64,000 bases of DNA from Bacteroidales bacterium (GTDB lineage: Bacteria; Bacteroidota; Bacteroidia; Bacteroidales; UBA932), in assembly GCA_017400135.1 (NCBI GenBank), contig JAFPVJ010000027.1:171963-235962 (forward strand). The letters are read 5' to 3'. The notes under the pieces were generated by a model, which searched no databases, was not told the origin of the DNA, and was given only the letters and a program-made list of their open reading frames with translations. Of the stretch, positions 19,067 to 25,684 are shown piece after piece. Position numbers and translations under genes: made by a program. How positions within the stretch are numbered: position 1 is the first letter of the stretch; each line of letters starts with the position of its first letter.

Positions 19067-19129
19067 ATCCCTTTTCCGGACGATCGTCCCAAAAAACGTA
19101 CATTTAGCCGTTTGTGCTGAAAATTTTCA

Positions 19130-19161
19130 CGGGCCGGACACATCACTGCGCCCGGCCCGCT
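19130..19161. repeat. GC-rich hairpin related to the 17872-17956 palindrome
   Basis: CGGGCCGG (19130-19137) pairs with CCGGCCCG (19152-19159). The segment ACACATC...CCCGGCCCGCT is shared with 17934-17953, so two copies bracket the lipoprotein gene. The surrounding 345-bp gap (19032-19376) otherwise holds the promoter at 19059, a possible 23-codon ORF, an A/T-rich stretch, and ATGCATAA-N8-TTATGCAT (19286-19309). Confidence 0.5.
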
Positions 19162-19181
19162 ACTTAACCTAAACTTAAACT

Positions 19182-19253
19182 ATGAAAAACTTCAATGCAA
19201 ATATGGCCTTTTTTTCTAAAAAAACAAAGGTTTTTAGAAAAAAAATCAAATAA
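19182..19253 (+). other. Possible 23-residue ORF (MKNFNANMAF...)
   Basis: An ATG directly after ACTTAACCTAAACTTAAACT opens a 23-codon frame encoding a Lys-rich peptide ending KKIK. The preceding stretch resembles leaders I associate with Bacteroidales surface-protein genes, and a similar AACCTAACTTAAACT lies upstream of the transposase gene near 55842. It may be a truncated remnant; coding status is unsupported. Confidence 0.18.
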
Positions 19254-19376
19254 AATACACAAAAAGTTTTCGTAAACGAATAAATATGCATAAATTGTAT
19301 ATTATGCATCCTTTTTGGGCTCACTGGAAGAAGAAACGAATTTTATGCGTAACTTAGGCGAAACAATTCCGTATCC

Positions 19377-20234
19377 ATGAAGAGAATCCTTCCCGTCCTG
19401 CTTGCGCTGACGCTCTTTTGCCAGTGGCTTGGAGCGCAGCCTCCCCGTGTTCCCGAGTCTGTGACGTTCGCCGGCGAGACGATCCGTTTCGACCGTTCCG
19501 ACCTGTACGAAAGAATGGACCGTGAGTTGCTGGCCTTCACCTACATGCACACGACCTCGATCCTGATGCTCAAGCGCTCGGACCGCATCTTCAAGATCGT
19601 CGTGCCGATCCTGCGACGCTACGGCATCCCCGAGGATCTGAAGTACCTGATGGTGATCGAGAGCAACCTGGATCCCCAGGCGGTATCTCCGGCCGGGGCG
19701 GCGGGATTGTGGCAGTTCATGGCCGGGGCGGCCAAGGAATACGGACTGGAAGTCAACGCGAACGTCGATGAGCGTTACAACATCGAGAAAGCGACCATCG
19801 CGGCCTGCCGCTACCTGAAGCGCTCGTATGCCCGATTCGGGGACTGGATGAGCGTTGCGGCGAGCTACAATGCCGGCCCGGGGGCCATTGCGAGCCGGAT
19901 GGAAGCCCAGAAGGTGAAAAAGGCGGCGGACCTGTGGCTGCTCAACGAGACCTCCCGATACATGTTCCGGGTCCTCGCCGCAAAGATGCTGTTCGAGGAC
20001 CCGGCTGAATTCGGTTTCAATGTGCCCGAGGAGGACCGTTATCCGGTCATCGGGGTGAAGGAGGTGGTGGAGATGAGCGATCCGATCGAGGACCTGACGG
20101 AGTTCGCCAAGGAACACGGTGTCAGTTTCGCTCAACTCAAGCGGGCCAACCTCTGGCTTCGGGAGTCGAAGCTGAACAACAACTCGCACCGGAATTATGA
20201 AATCATCATTCCGCGCGAGCCGGGACGTCCTTAG
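19377..20234 (+). CDS. Lytic murein transglycosylase (MltD-like SLT domain)
   Basis: A 285-residue exported protein with signal peptide to about residue 20. The SLT domain holds VIESNLDP with the catalytic Glu95, then SPAGAAGLWQFM (104-115) and AASYNAGPGA. The C-terminal ~50 residues look like a single LysM-like module (FAKEHGVSFAQLKRANLWL). It cleaves the MurNAc-GlcNAc bond of peptidoglycan without water, making anhydro ends. Its last 4 bp overlap the convergent hsp20 gene. No clear TAnnTTTG element directly upstream. Confidence 0.9.
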   Translation: MKRILPVLLALTLFCQWLGAQPPRVPESVTFAGETIRFDRSDLYERMDRELLAFTYMHTTSILMLKRSDRIFKIVVPILRRYGIPEDLKYLMVIESNLDPQAVSPAGAAGLWQFMAGAAKEYGLEVNANVDERYNIEKATIAACRYLKRSYARFGDWMSVAASYNAGPGAIASRMEAQKVKKAADLWLLNETSRYMFRVLAAKMLFEDPAEFGFNVPEEDRYPVIGVKEVVEMSDPIEDLTEFAKEHGVSFAQLKRANLWLRESKLNNNSHRNYEIIIPREPGRP

Positions 20235-20677
20235 ACGATTTCGATCTGGCGGGACACCGGTGTCCTGGTGACTTCTTCCTTCTTCGGAAGCGTGATCGTC
20301 AGCACGCCGTCATTCATCGCGGCAGCGATCTTTCCGACCTCGACCTCCTCCGGAATGATGAAGGTCTGGTGGTAGGAGGCGTATGAGAACTCCCTGCGGA
20401 GGTAATTCTTTTTCTTGCCTTCCTTGTGCTCTTCCTTCTTCTCGAGGGAGATCACCAGTTCGTTGTCGTTCTCGACCCGGACCTTGAAGTCGTCCTTGGT
20501 CATACCCGGGGCCGCGATCTCGACCTCGTAATCCTTTTCGTTCTCAAGGATGTTGACGGCAGGGGAGGCGAACTGCTTGGCAGGGGTCACTCTCCAGAGG
20601 TCGTCATCAAAAAACTCGTTGAATACGCTGGGCAGCCAGTCCTGGTTGCGTCTGTGTGCATAATGAACAGGTACCAT
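20231..20677 (-). CDS. Small heat-shock protein, Hsp20/IbpA family
   Basis: A 148-residue alpha-crystallin-type holdase. The crystallin domain covers about residues 37-140, with the conserved AAPGMTKDDFKV, the strand-end NDGVLTITLPK (equivalent of A-x-x-x-n-G-v-L) and a C-terminal I-x-I/V motif (IEIV) for oligomer contacts. RBS TAGGAGAC precedes the start. A hairpin-forming sequence (GTCGCCCG...CGGGTTCGAC) lies upstream near 20717-20743; it is not a CIRCE element. Confidence 0.93.
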   Translation of the reverse strand: MVPVHYAHRRNQDWLPSVFNEFFDDDLWRVTPAKQFASPAVNILENEKDYEVEIAAPGMTKDDFKVRVENDNELVISLEKKEEHKEGKKKNYLRREFSYASYHQTFIIPEEVEVGKIAAAMNDGVLTITLPKKEEVTRTPVSRQIEIV

Positions 20678-20790
20678 AATTTAAGTCTCCTATAATTTTA
20701 ATTAAACTTGCTTTTTGTCGCCCGTCACCGTGGCGGGTTCGACAGGGTATATGGCAAAAGAGAGACCAGTGTGAAAAGGGGGCTGAAAAG

Positions 20791-20846
20791 GTGACATTTT
20801 GTCACTAAATGCCTGACAATCTGATACTTACGCTGCCATTTTGGCA
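20791..20846 (+). promoter_or_regulatory. Two CATTTTG-centred palindromes (candidate operators)
   Basis: GTGACA-TTT-TGTCAC (20791-20805) and TGCCA-TTT-TGGCA (20834-20846) are perfect inverted repeats with the same centre. The second covers the expected -33 position of the polymerase promoter, so a repressor bound here would block transcription. Inference. Confidence 0.45.
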
Positions 20847-20862
20847 TAATGGTCTAAATTAT

Positions 20863-20870
20863 TACATTTG
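20863..20870 (+). promoter_or_regulatory. -7 element TACATTTG, Y-family polymerase
   Basis: Perfect TAnnTTTG; the ATG follows after 8 bp, so the mRNA leader should be only a few bases. TTTTGG about 18 bp upstream can serve as -33. Confidence 0.7.
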
Positions 20871-20878
20871 TAGAAGAG

Positions 20879-22342
20879 ATGGAGCAGCGGACCTACATAG
20901 CGATTGACCTGAAGTCTTTCTACGCATCGGTGGAGTGCGTGGCCCGCGGGTTGGACCCGCTGGAGACGAACCTGGTCGTGGCGGATCCCACGCGCACGGA
21001 AAAGACCATCTGCCTGGCCGTCTCGCCTTCGCTCAAAGCCTATGGCATCGGCGGGCGGGCGCGGTTGTTCGAAGTGGTGCAGCGGGTCTCGCAGATCAAT
21101 CGGGAGCGCCGCCTCGCCGCACCGGGGCGGCGTCTGACCGGCAAGTCCGCCCATGATCCCGAGCTTCGCTCCGATCCCTCCCTGGCTCTCGACTACATTG
21201 TGGCCCCGCCCCGTATGGCCGAATACATGAAGGTCAGCAGCCGCATCTACGGCATCTATCTTAAATATGTGTCGCCCGAAGATATCCACGTCTATTCCGT
21301 GGACGAGGTGTTCATCGATGCCACCGAGTATCTCCGGCTTTACAAATGCAGCGCCCGCGAACTGACGATGCGCATGATCCGCGACGTCCTCAAGATCACC
21401 GGCATCACGGCCACCGCCGGCATCGGTACCAACCTCTACCTGGCGAAAATCGCGATGGATATCGAGGCTAAGCACCAAACTGCCGACAAGGACGGCGTGC
21501 GCATCGCGGAACTGGACGAGACCAGTTACCGGCGCCTGCTCTGGAACCACCGGCCGCTGCGCGACTTCTGGCGCGTGGGGAGGGGCATCGCCGCCCGGCT
21601 CGAGGCCGTCGGCATTGATACGATGGGCCGTCTGGCTCGCGCTTCGCTCGATCCCGGCTGGGAGGCCTGGCTCTACAAGCAGTTCGGGGTCAATGCGGAG
21701 TTGCTGATCGACCACGCCTGGGGCTGGGAGCCCTGCACGATGGCCGCCATCAAGTCCTACAGGCCTTCTTCCAACAGTCTCAGCAGCGGCCAGGTCTTGT
21801 CCAGCGCGTACGACTTTGCGAAGGCGCGCATCATCGCGCTGGAAATGACCGACTTGCTGGTTCTCGACCTGGTGGAGAAGCGCCTGCTGACCGACCAGAT
21901 CGTCCTGGATTTGGGCTATGACGGCAGGAGTCTGAAGGACGGCCGCAAAGCCTACAAGGGAACGGTCACCAAAGACTGGTACGGGCGCGCCGTGCCGAAA
22001 CCCGCCCACGGATCGATACGCCTGGGACGCGCCACCTCATCGACGGATTTCATCCTGAAGGCCGTGGGTGAGCTCTTCGACCGCATTGCGGATCCAGAAT
22101 TGTTGGTGCGCCGTCTCAATGTCACGGCGATGCACGTGATCCCGGAGGACGAAGCCCCCGGGCTGCAGCTGGAACTGTTTGACGAGGCGCCGGAAGAAGA
22201 CGGCAAGGAACGCAAGCGGCAGGAAGCCATCCTCGAGATCCGCCGCCGTTTCGGCAAGAACGCCATCCTCAAGGGAATGGATTTCGAAGAAGGGGCCACC
22301 ACCATTGAACGCAACCGCCAGATCGGCGGCCACAAAGCATGA
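20879..22342 (+). CDS. Y-family translesion DNA polymerase (UmuC/UvrX-like)
   Basis: A 487-residue error-prone polymerase. Catalytic acidic residues are visible: Asp10 in AIDLKSFYASVE and Asp142/Glu143 in YSVDEVFID. Thumb and little-finger domains follow; the end is charged. It is longer than DinB, and has the palm insertion and small partner gene typical of the UvrX/YqjW branch often found on mobile elements in Bacillota. A possible beta-clamp motif (LQLELFDE) is near residue 430. Expected role: bypass of DNA lesions, probably damage-inducible given the palindromes upstream. Overlaps the next gene by ATGA. Confidence 0.88.
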   Translation: MEQRTYIAIDLKSFYASVECVARGLDPLETNLVVADPTRTEKTICLAVSPSLKAYGIGGRARLFEVVQRVSQINRERRLAAPGRRLTGKSAHDPELRSDPSLALDYIVAPPRMAEYMKVSSRIYGIYLKYVSPEDIHVYSVDEVFIDATEYLRLYKCSARELTMRMIRDVLKITGITATAGIGTNLYLAKIAMDIEAKHQTADKDGVRIAELDETSYRRLLWNHRPLRDFWRVGRGIAARLEAVGIDTMGRLARASLDPGWEAWLYKQFGVNAELLIDHAWGWEPCTMAAIKSYRPSSNSLSSGQVLSSAYDFAKARIIALEMTDLLVLDLVEKRLLTDQIVLDLGYDGRSLKDGRKAYKGTVTKDWYGRAVPKPAHGSIRLGRATSSTDFILKAVGELFDRIADPELLVRRLNVTAMHVIPEDEAPGLQLELFDEAPEEDGKERKRQEAILEIRRRFGKNAILKGMDFEEGATTIERNRQIGGHKA

Positions 22343-22530
22343 CGCGTATGGAAGACAGAAAGGACAACTACGAAGACATCCTCACCCGGCCGCACCCCGT
22401 CTCGGCCACGCATCCGCGCATGCCCCTGCAGGACCGTGCCGCCCAATTCTCTCCCTTCGCCGCCCTCACCGGCTTCGACGGGTATCTTTCTGAAACGGAA
22501 ACGGGTACGCTAGAGGTACTTGGCAAATAA
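22339..22530 (+). CDS. YolD-like polymerase partner, short form
   Basis: A 63-residue protein translationally coupled to the polymerase (ATGA). It holds the core RAAQFSPFAALTGFDGYLSE known from the small protein that accompanies UvrX-type polymerases, but stops soon after, whereas relatives usually continue for another 50 or more residues with an RLT helix and a C-terminal YolD-like domain. It may be a natural short form or a truncation. The initiator may instead be the second ATG (22348). Its 3' end overlaps the convergent thioesterase gene by 21 bp. Confidence 0.7.
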   Translation: MTRMEDRKDNYEDILTRPHPVSATHPRMPLQDRAAQFSPFAALTGFDGYLSETETGTLEVLGK

Positions 22531-22911
22531 CGCAGCGATTCTGTCGCCGCGGTCAAGAACCCCGTTTACCAATAGGACGCACGACAGCGTCGCGCTCACG
22601 CACAACTTCCCGTCGCTCTTGCGATAGATGTCCTGGTCAAAGATAAAACGGATGCCTTCCCGCCGCACGTTGAAACACGACAGGAAAGCCTCCTGCCCCC
22701 GCAGCGGCGTCTTGTACTTCAGCGTCACCTCCGAAACCACCAGGTCCAGCCCCTCCTCGTGCCATTGCTGGAACGAGAAGCCCTCCTCCTGCAGCCACTT
22801 GTGACGCGTGGCTTCCAGATAATGCTGGTAATTGGCGTTGTTGACGATGCCCTGGATGTCGCACTCATAGTCGCGCGTTTCCATCTCCAGGGTATAGAGG
22901 TACTCCTTCAT
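22510..22911 (-). CDS. Acyl-CoA thioesterase, 4HBT hotdog fold
   Basis: A 133-residue hotdog-fold enzyme. The signature DIQGIVNNANYQHYLEATR starts at Asp18, the catalytic acid of the YbgC/4HBT group, and aligns with the long helix that follows. Substrate acyl chain unknown. The start at 22911 overlaps the rubrerythrin stop by 1 bp (TGATG), so it is the last gene of the CNNM-rubrerythrin operon. Confidence 0.88.
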   Translation of the reverse strand: MKEYLYTLEMETRDYECDIQGIVNNANYQHYLEATRHKWLQEEGFSFQQWHEEGLDLVVSEVTLKYKTPLRGQEAFLSCFNVRREGIRFIFDQDIYRKSDGKLCVSATLSCVLLVNGVLDRGDRIAALFAKYL

Positions 22912-23450
22912 CAATAGTTCGCCTCGTGGATCTCGAAGAAAGCCTGGGGATGCGCGCAGACCGGGCAGATGTCCGGAGCGGCGGTGCCCACCACGATGTG
23001 GCCGCAGTTGCGGCACTCCCACACCTTGACCTCGCTCTTGGCGAAGACGGCCGCGGTCTCCACGTTCTTCAGCAGGGCGCGGTAGCGCTCCTCGTGCTGC
23101 TTCTCGATGGCCGCGACGCCACGGAACTTGGCCGCCAGCTCCGGGAAGCCTTCCTCCTCGGCGGTCTTGGCGAAGCCCTCGTACATGTCGGTCCATTCGT
23201 AGTTTTCACCGGCTGCCGCGGCGGCCAGGTTCTCGGCGGTGTCGCCGATTCCGTTCAACTCCTTGAACCAGAGCTTGGCGTGCTCCTTCTCGTTGTCGGC
23301 GGTCTTGAGGAAGAGGGCCGCGATCTGCTCGAAGCCTTCCTTCTTGGCCTTGGAGGCGAAGTAGGTGTACTTGTTGCGGGCCTGTGATTCGCCGGCGAAT
23401 GCGGCTTCCAAGTTTTTCTCAGTCTGGGTTCCTTCGTACTTGTTACTCAT
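22911..23450 (-). CDS. rbr: Rubrerythrin
   Basis: A 179-residue di-iron peroxidase protecting anaerobes from hydrogen peroxide. The ferritin-like domain has Glu21, the ExxH-type ligands near 54-57 (NEKEH) and EKQH near 116-119. The C-terminal rubredoxin knuckles are CRNCGH (Cys146/149) and CPVCAH (Cys162/165). The start at 23450 ([10 protein letters not shown]) is the conserved one; upstream in-frame codons are not family-like. Confidence 0.96.
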   Translation of the reverse strand: MSNKYEGTQTEKNLEAAFAGESQARNKYTYFASKAKKEGFEQIAALFLKTADNEKEHAKLWFKELNGIGDTAENLAAAAAGENYEWTDMYEGFAKTAEEEGFPELAAKFRGVAAIEKQHEERYRALLKNVETAAVFAKSEVKVWECRNCGHIVVGTAAPDICPVCAHPQAFFEIHEANY

Positions 23451-23484
23451 GGCAGTATCTTTTTGTGGGTTAATTACTTGTGGA

Positions 23485-23805
23485 TCAGTTGGCGCGGCCT
23501 TTGTGCGCGGCGGGGAACTGGCGGAGCATCTCCTCCACGGAGAATTCATCCTCGGGCGGGCCCAGGATCTCGTCGATCAGGTCGTAGGCCTCGTCGTTGA
23601 GGTCGAACAGCTGGAGGATCTGCTTCTTCTCGTTGCCCTCCGGCATGGCGTGGACTTCAGCGTCCTCGGGCAGCGCGTTGTCGATGTCGGTCACTTCCTG
23701 CTCGATGGCGAGCACGGTATCTTCCACCTGGGTGAGTATCTCGTGGATGCGCTTCAGGTCGGCGATCAGCTTCTGGACGCGCTTGATTTCCTTATTATAT
23801 CTCAT
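23485..23805 (-). CDS. Hypothetical 106-residue protein
   Basis: Not recognised. It starts with a helical, Lys/Glu-rich, probably coiled-coil stretch ([19 protein letters not shown]), followed by an acidic body and a Pro-rich end. No signal peptide or membrane segment. Its start codon lies inside the last 11 bp of the CNNM/CBS gene, and rubrerythrin follows 34 bp after its stop, so it is an internal member of that operon. Confidence 0.65.
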   Translation of the reverse strand: MRYNKEIKRVQKLIADLKRIHEILTQVEDTVLAIEQEVTDIDNALPEDAEVHAMPEGNEKKQILQLFDLNDEAYDLIDEILGPPEDEFSVEEMLRQFPAAHKGRAN

Positions 23806-24826
23806 GCTTATACTTTTTCCACTTGTCCCGGGCCAGTTGCTGCATGTCCACGACGGCATCGCGTTCGTCGACGATTTCGTCGCCGAGGATGGTCTCGATG
23901 ACATCTTCCATCGTGACGATGCCCTGGAAGGACCCGTATTCGTTGATGATGATGGCGATCTGCTCCTTCTTCTCCAGCATGCCGTTCCATACGTCCACGA
24001 TGGGCGTTTCCTCCGGGAAACTTTCACACTCGCGGCGAATGTCCCGCAGGCGGGCGTCGAATTTGTCTTCCGCCATCAGCTGGAGCGCTTCCATGCGCAG
24101 GATGTAGCCGGTGATGTATTCGTCGTTGTCGGCATAGACCGGGATGCGGCTGTGGTGGAAGAAACGGCGGTCCTTGTAGAAGGATTTGATGGTCATCGAT
24201 TCGGGCGCAATGGCCGCCACGACCCGCGGCGTCATCACGTCGCAGGCCGTGATGTCGTCGATGTTGATGAGGTTCTGGATGATTTCGTTCTCGTCCTCGT
24301 CCAGTTCGCCGGACTCTTCGGCGACATCCGCCATGGCACCCACCTCTTCGCGCGAAATGGCGGTCTCGGAGGTCTTGGGCGTGATGAGTTTCTGCAAGCC
24401 TTCCACGCACCAGACGAGGGGGAAGAGAAGGATAATCAGGCAGCGGATCGCCTTGGCGGCGAAGCCCATCAGGGACTTCCAGTGGCTGGTGCCGATGGTC
24501 TTGGGGATGATTTCGGAAAAGATCAGGATCAGCAGGGTCATCAGGGCGCTGACGAGGCCGAACCACTTCGATCCGAAGAGGAGGGTAGCCTGCTGTCCCA
24601 CGCCCGCCGCACCGATCGTGTTGGCGATGGTGTTGAGGGTCAGGATGGCTGCGATGGGGCGGGAAGTATCCTGCTTGAAGGCTTTCATCAGCTTGGCGGG
24701 CTTGTATCCCTCATCTTCCCGCATCGTGATGTAGGAGATCGGGGTGCTCATCAGGGTCGCCTCCAGGATGGAACAGAGGAAGGAGATGAGCAGGGCGCCC
24801 AGCAGATATAGGATCAGTAAGGCCAT
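23795..24826 (-). CDS. CNNM/CorC-family membrane protein with CBS pair
   Basis: A 343-residue protein. Four hydrophobic segments in the N-terminal ~150 residues form a CNNM (DUF21) domain, with SILEATLMS and SEIIPKTIG as expected pore-region motifs; a CBS pair follows (VMTPRV near 205 to ILGDEIVDE near 320). The C-terminal transporter-associated domain of longer HlyC/CorC proteins is missing. Likely role: magnesium or other cation efflux with nucleotide sensing by CBS; the hemolysin name is historical. Promoter at 24834. Confidence 0.88.
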   Translation of the reverse strand: MALLILYLLGALLISFLCSILEATLMSTPISYITMREDEGYKPAKLMKAFKQDTSRPIAAILTLNTIANTIGAAGVGQQATLLFGSKWFGLVSALMTLLILIFSEIIPKTIGTSHWKSLMGFAAKAIRCLIILLFPLVWCVEGLQKLITPKTSETAISREEVGAMADVAEESGELDEDENEIIQNLINIDDITACDVMTPRVVAAIAPESMTIKSFYKDRRFFHHSRIPVYADNDEYITGYILRMEALQLMAEDKFDARLRDIRRECESFPEETPIVDVWNGMLEKKEQIAIIINEYGSFQGIVTMEDVIETILGDEIVDERDAVVDMQQLARDKWKKYKHEI

Positions 24827-24833
24827 CAGTCTG

Positions 24834-24841
24834 CAAATATA
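24834..24841 (-). promoter_or_regulatory. -7 element TATATTTG, CNNM-rubrerythrin operon
   Basis: Perfect element whose downstream edge is 7 bp from the ATG at 24826, so a near-leaderless mRNA is predicted. Confidence 0.65.
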
Positions 24842-24842
24842 A

Positions 24843-25490
24843 TTATTTGGTGCGAATTAGGATACCTTCCATTCCGTCCGCGTCGCTGAATTTGTAGCGG
24901 GCCGGGATGTCCTGCCAGCCACGTCCCTTCCAGTCGGCCAGGGCGAAGTCGCAGCCGGCGTCCCGGGCGCAGGCCCAGTCGTGGTCCGTGTCTCCGAGGA
25001 AGAGGACCTCGTCGGGCCGGATCGGAGCCCCGAGCTCTTCGGAAGCCATTTCGATGCAACGCAGCAGTGGCTCCGGATGCGGCTTGTGGTGCGGCGTATC
25101 TTCGGCGCAGACGATATGGCCCAGGTAGGGCACCATCTCGTGAAGATATTTGTCGTATTCGAATTCGAAATGGCTGCGGGACGTCACGACACCGGTCTGG
25201 ATGCCGGTCGCCTTGATCCGCTTCAAGGCCTCCAGCACCCCGGGGAAGGGGGAAATGTGGTGCGAGAGGGCGATGAAATTCTCCTCCCAGCGGTCGCCGA
25301 AGCGCTTGGCGTCCGCATAGCCGTAGAGGCCCGCCACCTTGTTGCTGGGGATACCGAAGGCCTTGTAGGCTTCTTCGTAGGGGATTTCCAGGCCCAGCAG
25401 CTCCCGGATGGTCTGCACGAGGGATTCGACGCCGGTCCTTTCGGTGTCGATCAGGGTTCCGTCTATGTCGAAAACGGCGAGTTTATACAT
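24843..25490 (-). CDS. HAD-superfamily phosphatase (Gph/PpaX-like)
   Basis: A 215-residue cytoplasmic hydrolase. FDIDGTLIDTE carries the nucleophile Asp8 and Asp10; the second motif is VTSRSH, the Lys motif lies in HHKPHPEP, and motif IV is FLGDTDHD. A helical cap sits between motifs I and II (C1 type), as in phosphoglycolate phosphatases. Substrate not determined. The start at 25490 follows the promoter at 25498 by 7 bp. Confidence 0.86.
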   Translation of the reverse strand: MYKLAVFDIDGTLIDTERTGVESLVQTIRELLGLEIPYEEAYKAFGIPSNKVAGLYGYADAKRFGDRWEENFIALSHHISPFPGVLEALKRIKATGIQTGVVTSRSHFEFEYDKYLHEMVPYLGHIVCAEDTPHHKPHPEPLLRCIEMASEELGAPIRPDEVLFLGDTDHDWACARDAGCDFALADWKGRGWQDIPARYKFSDADGMEGILIRTK

Positions 25491-25497
25491 GGCGGAC

Positions 25498-25505
25498 CAA
25501 AGATA
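25498..25505 (-). promoter_or_regulatory. -7 element TATCTTTG, HAD phosphatase gene
   Basis: Perfect element, 7 bp before the ATG at 25490; near-leaderless mRNA predicted. Confidence 0.65.
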
Positions 25506-25546
25506 AGAGAAAAATTTTCGCAAAAAAAGTTCGTGGCACTCGAGTT

Positions 25547-25684
25547 TGGCACGGAGATTGAAAATGAATCAAGTGAACATTTTTTCATAAGAATAGTTTT
25601 TAGGTTAATGAGATTAGTTTTTGGTTAATTAGTGTTAGATTGGTAAAGATGAGCCCCGATGTGATATCGGGGCTTTTCTTTTTC
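25547..25684 (+). ncRNA. Candidate small RNA with intrinsic terminator
   Basis: No plus-strand gene precedes the strong plus-oriented terminator AGCCCCGAT-GTGAT-ATCGGGGCT plus T-rich tail (25652-25684). Upstream, TTGGCACGGAGATTGA (25546-25561) resembles a sigma-54 promoter except that GA replaces the -12 GC. Between them lie two tandem copies of TAGTTTTT(A)GGTTAAT (25594-25609 and 25615-25629). A transcript of about 110 nt is inferred. Confidence 0.3.

Noticed and set aside
20700-20760. CIRCE-type heat-shock operator upstream of hsp20
   Set aside because: The inverted repeat present (GTCGCCCG...CGGGTTCGAC) does not match TTAGCACTC-N9-GAGTGCTAA.
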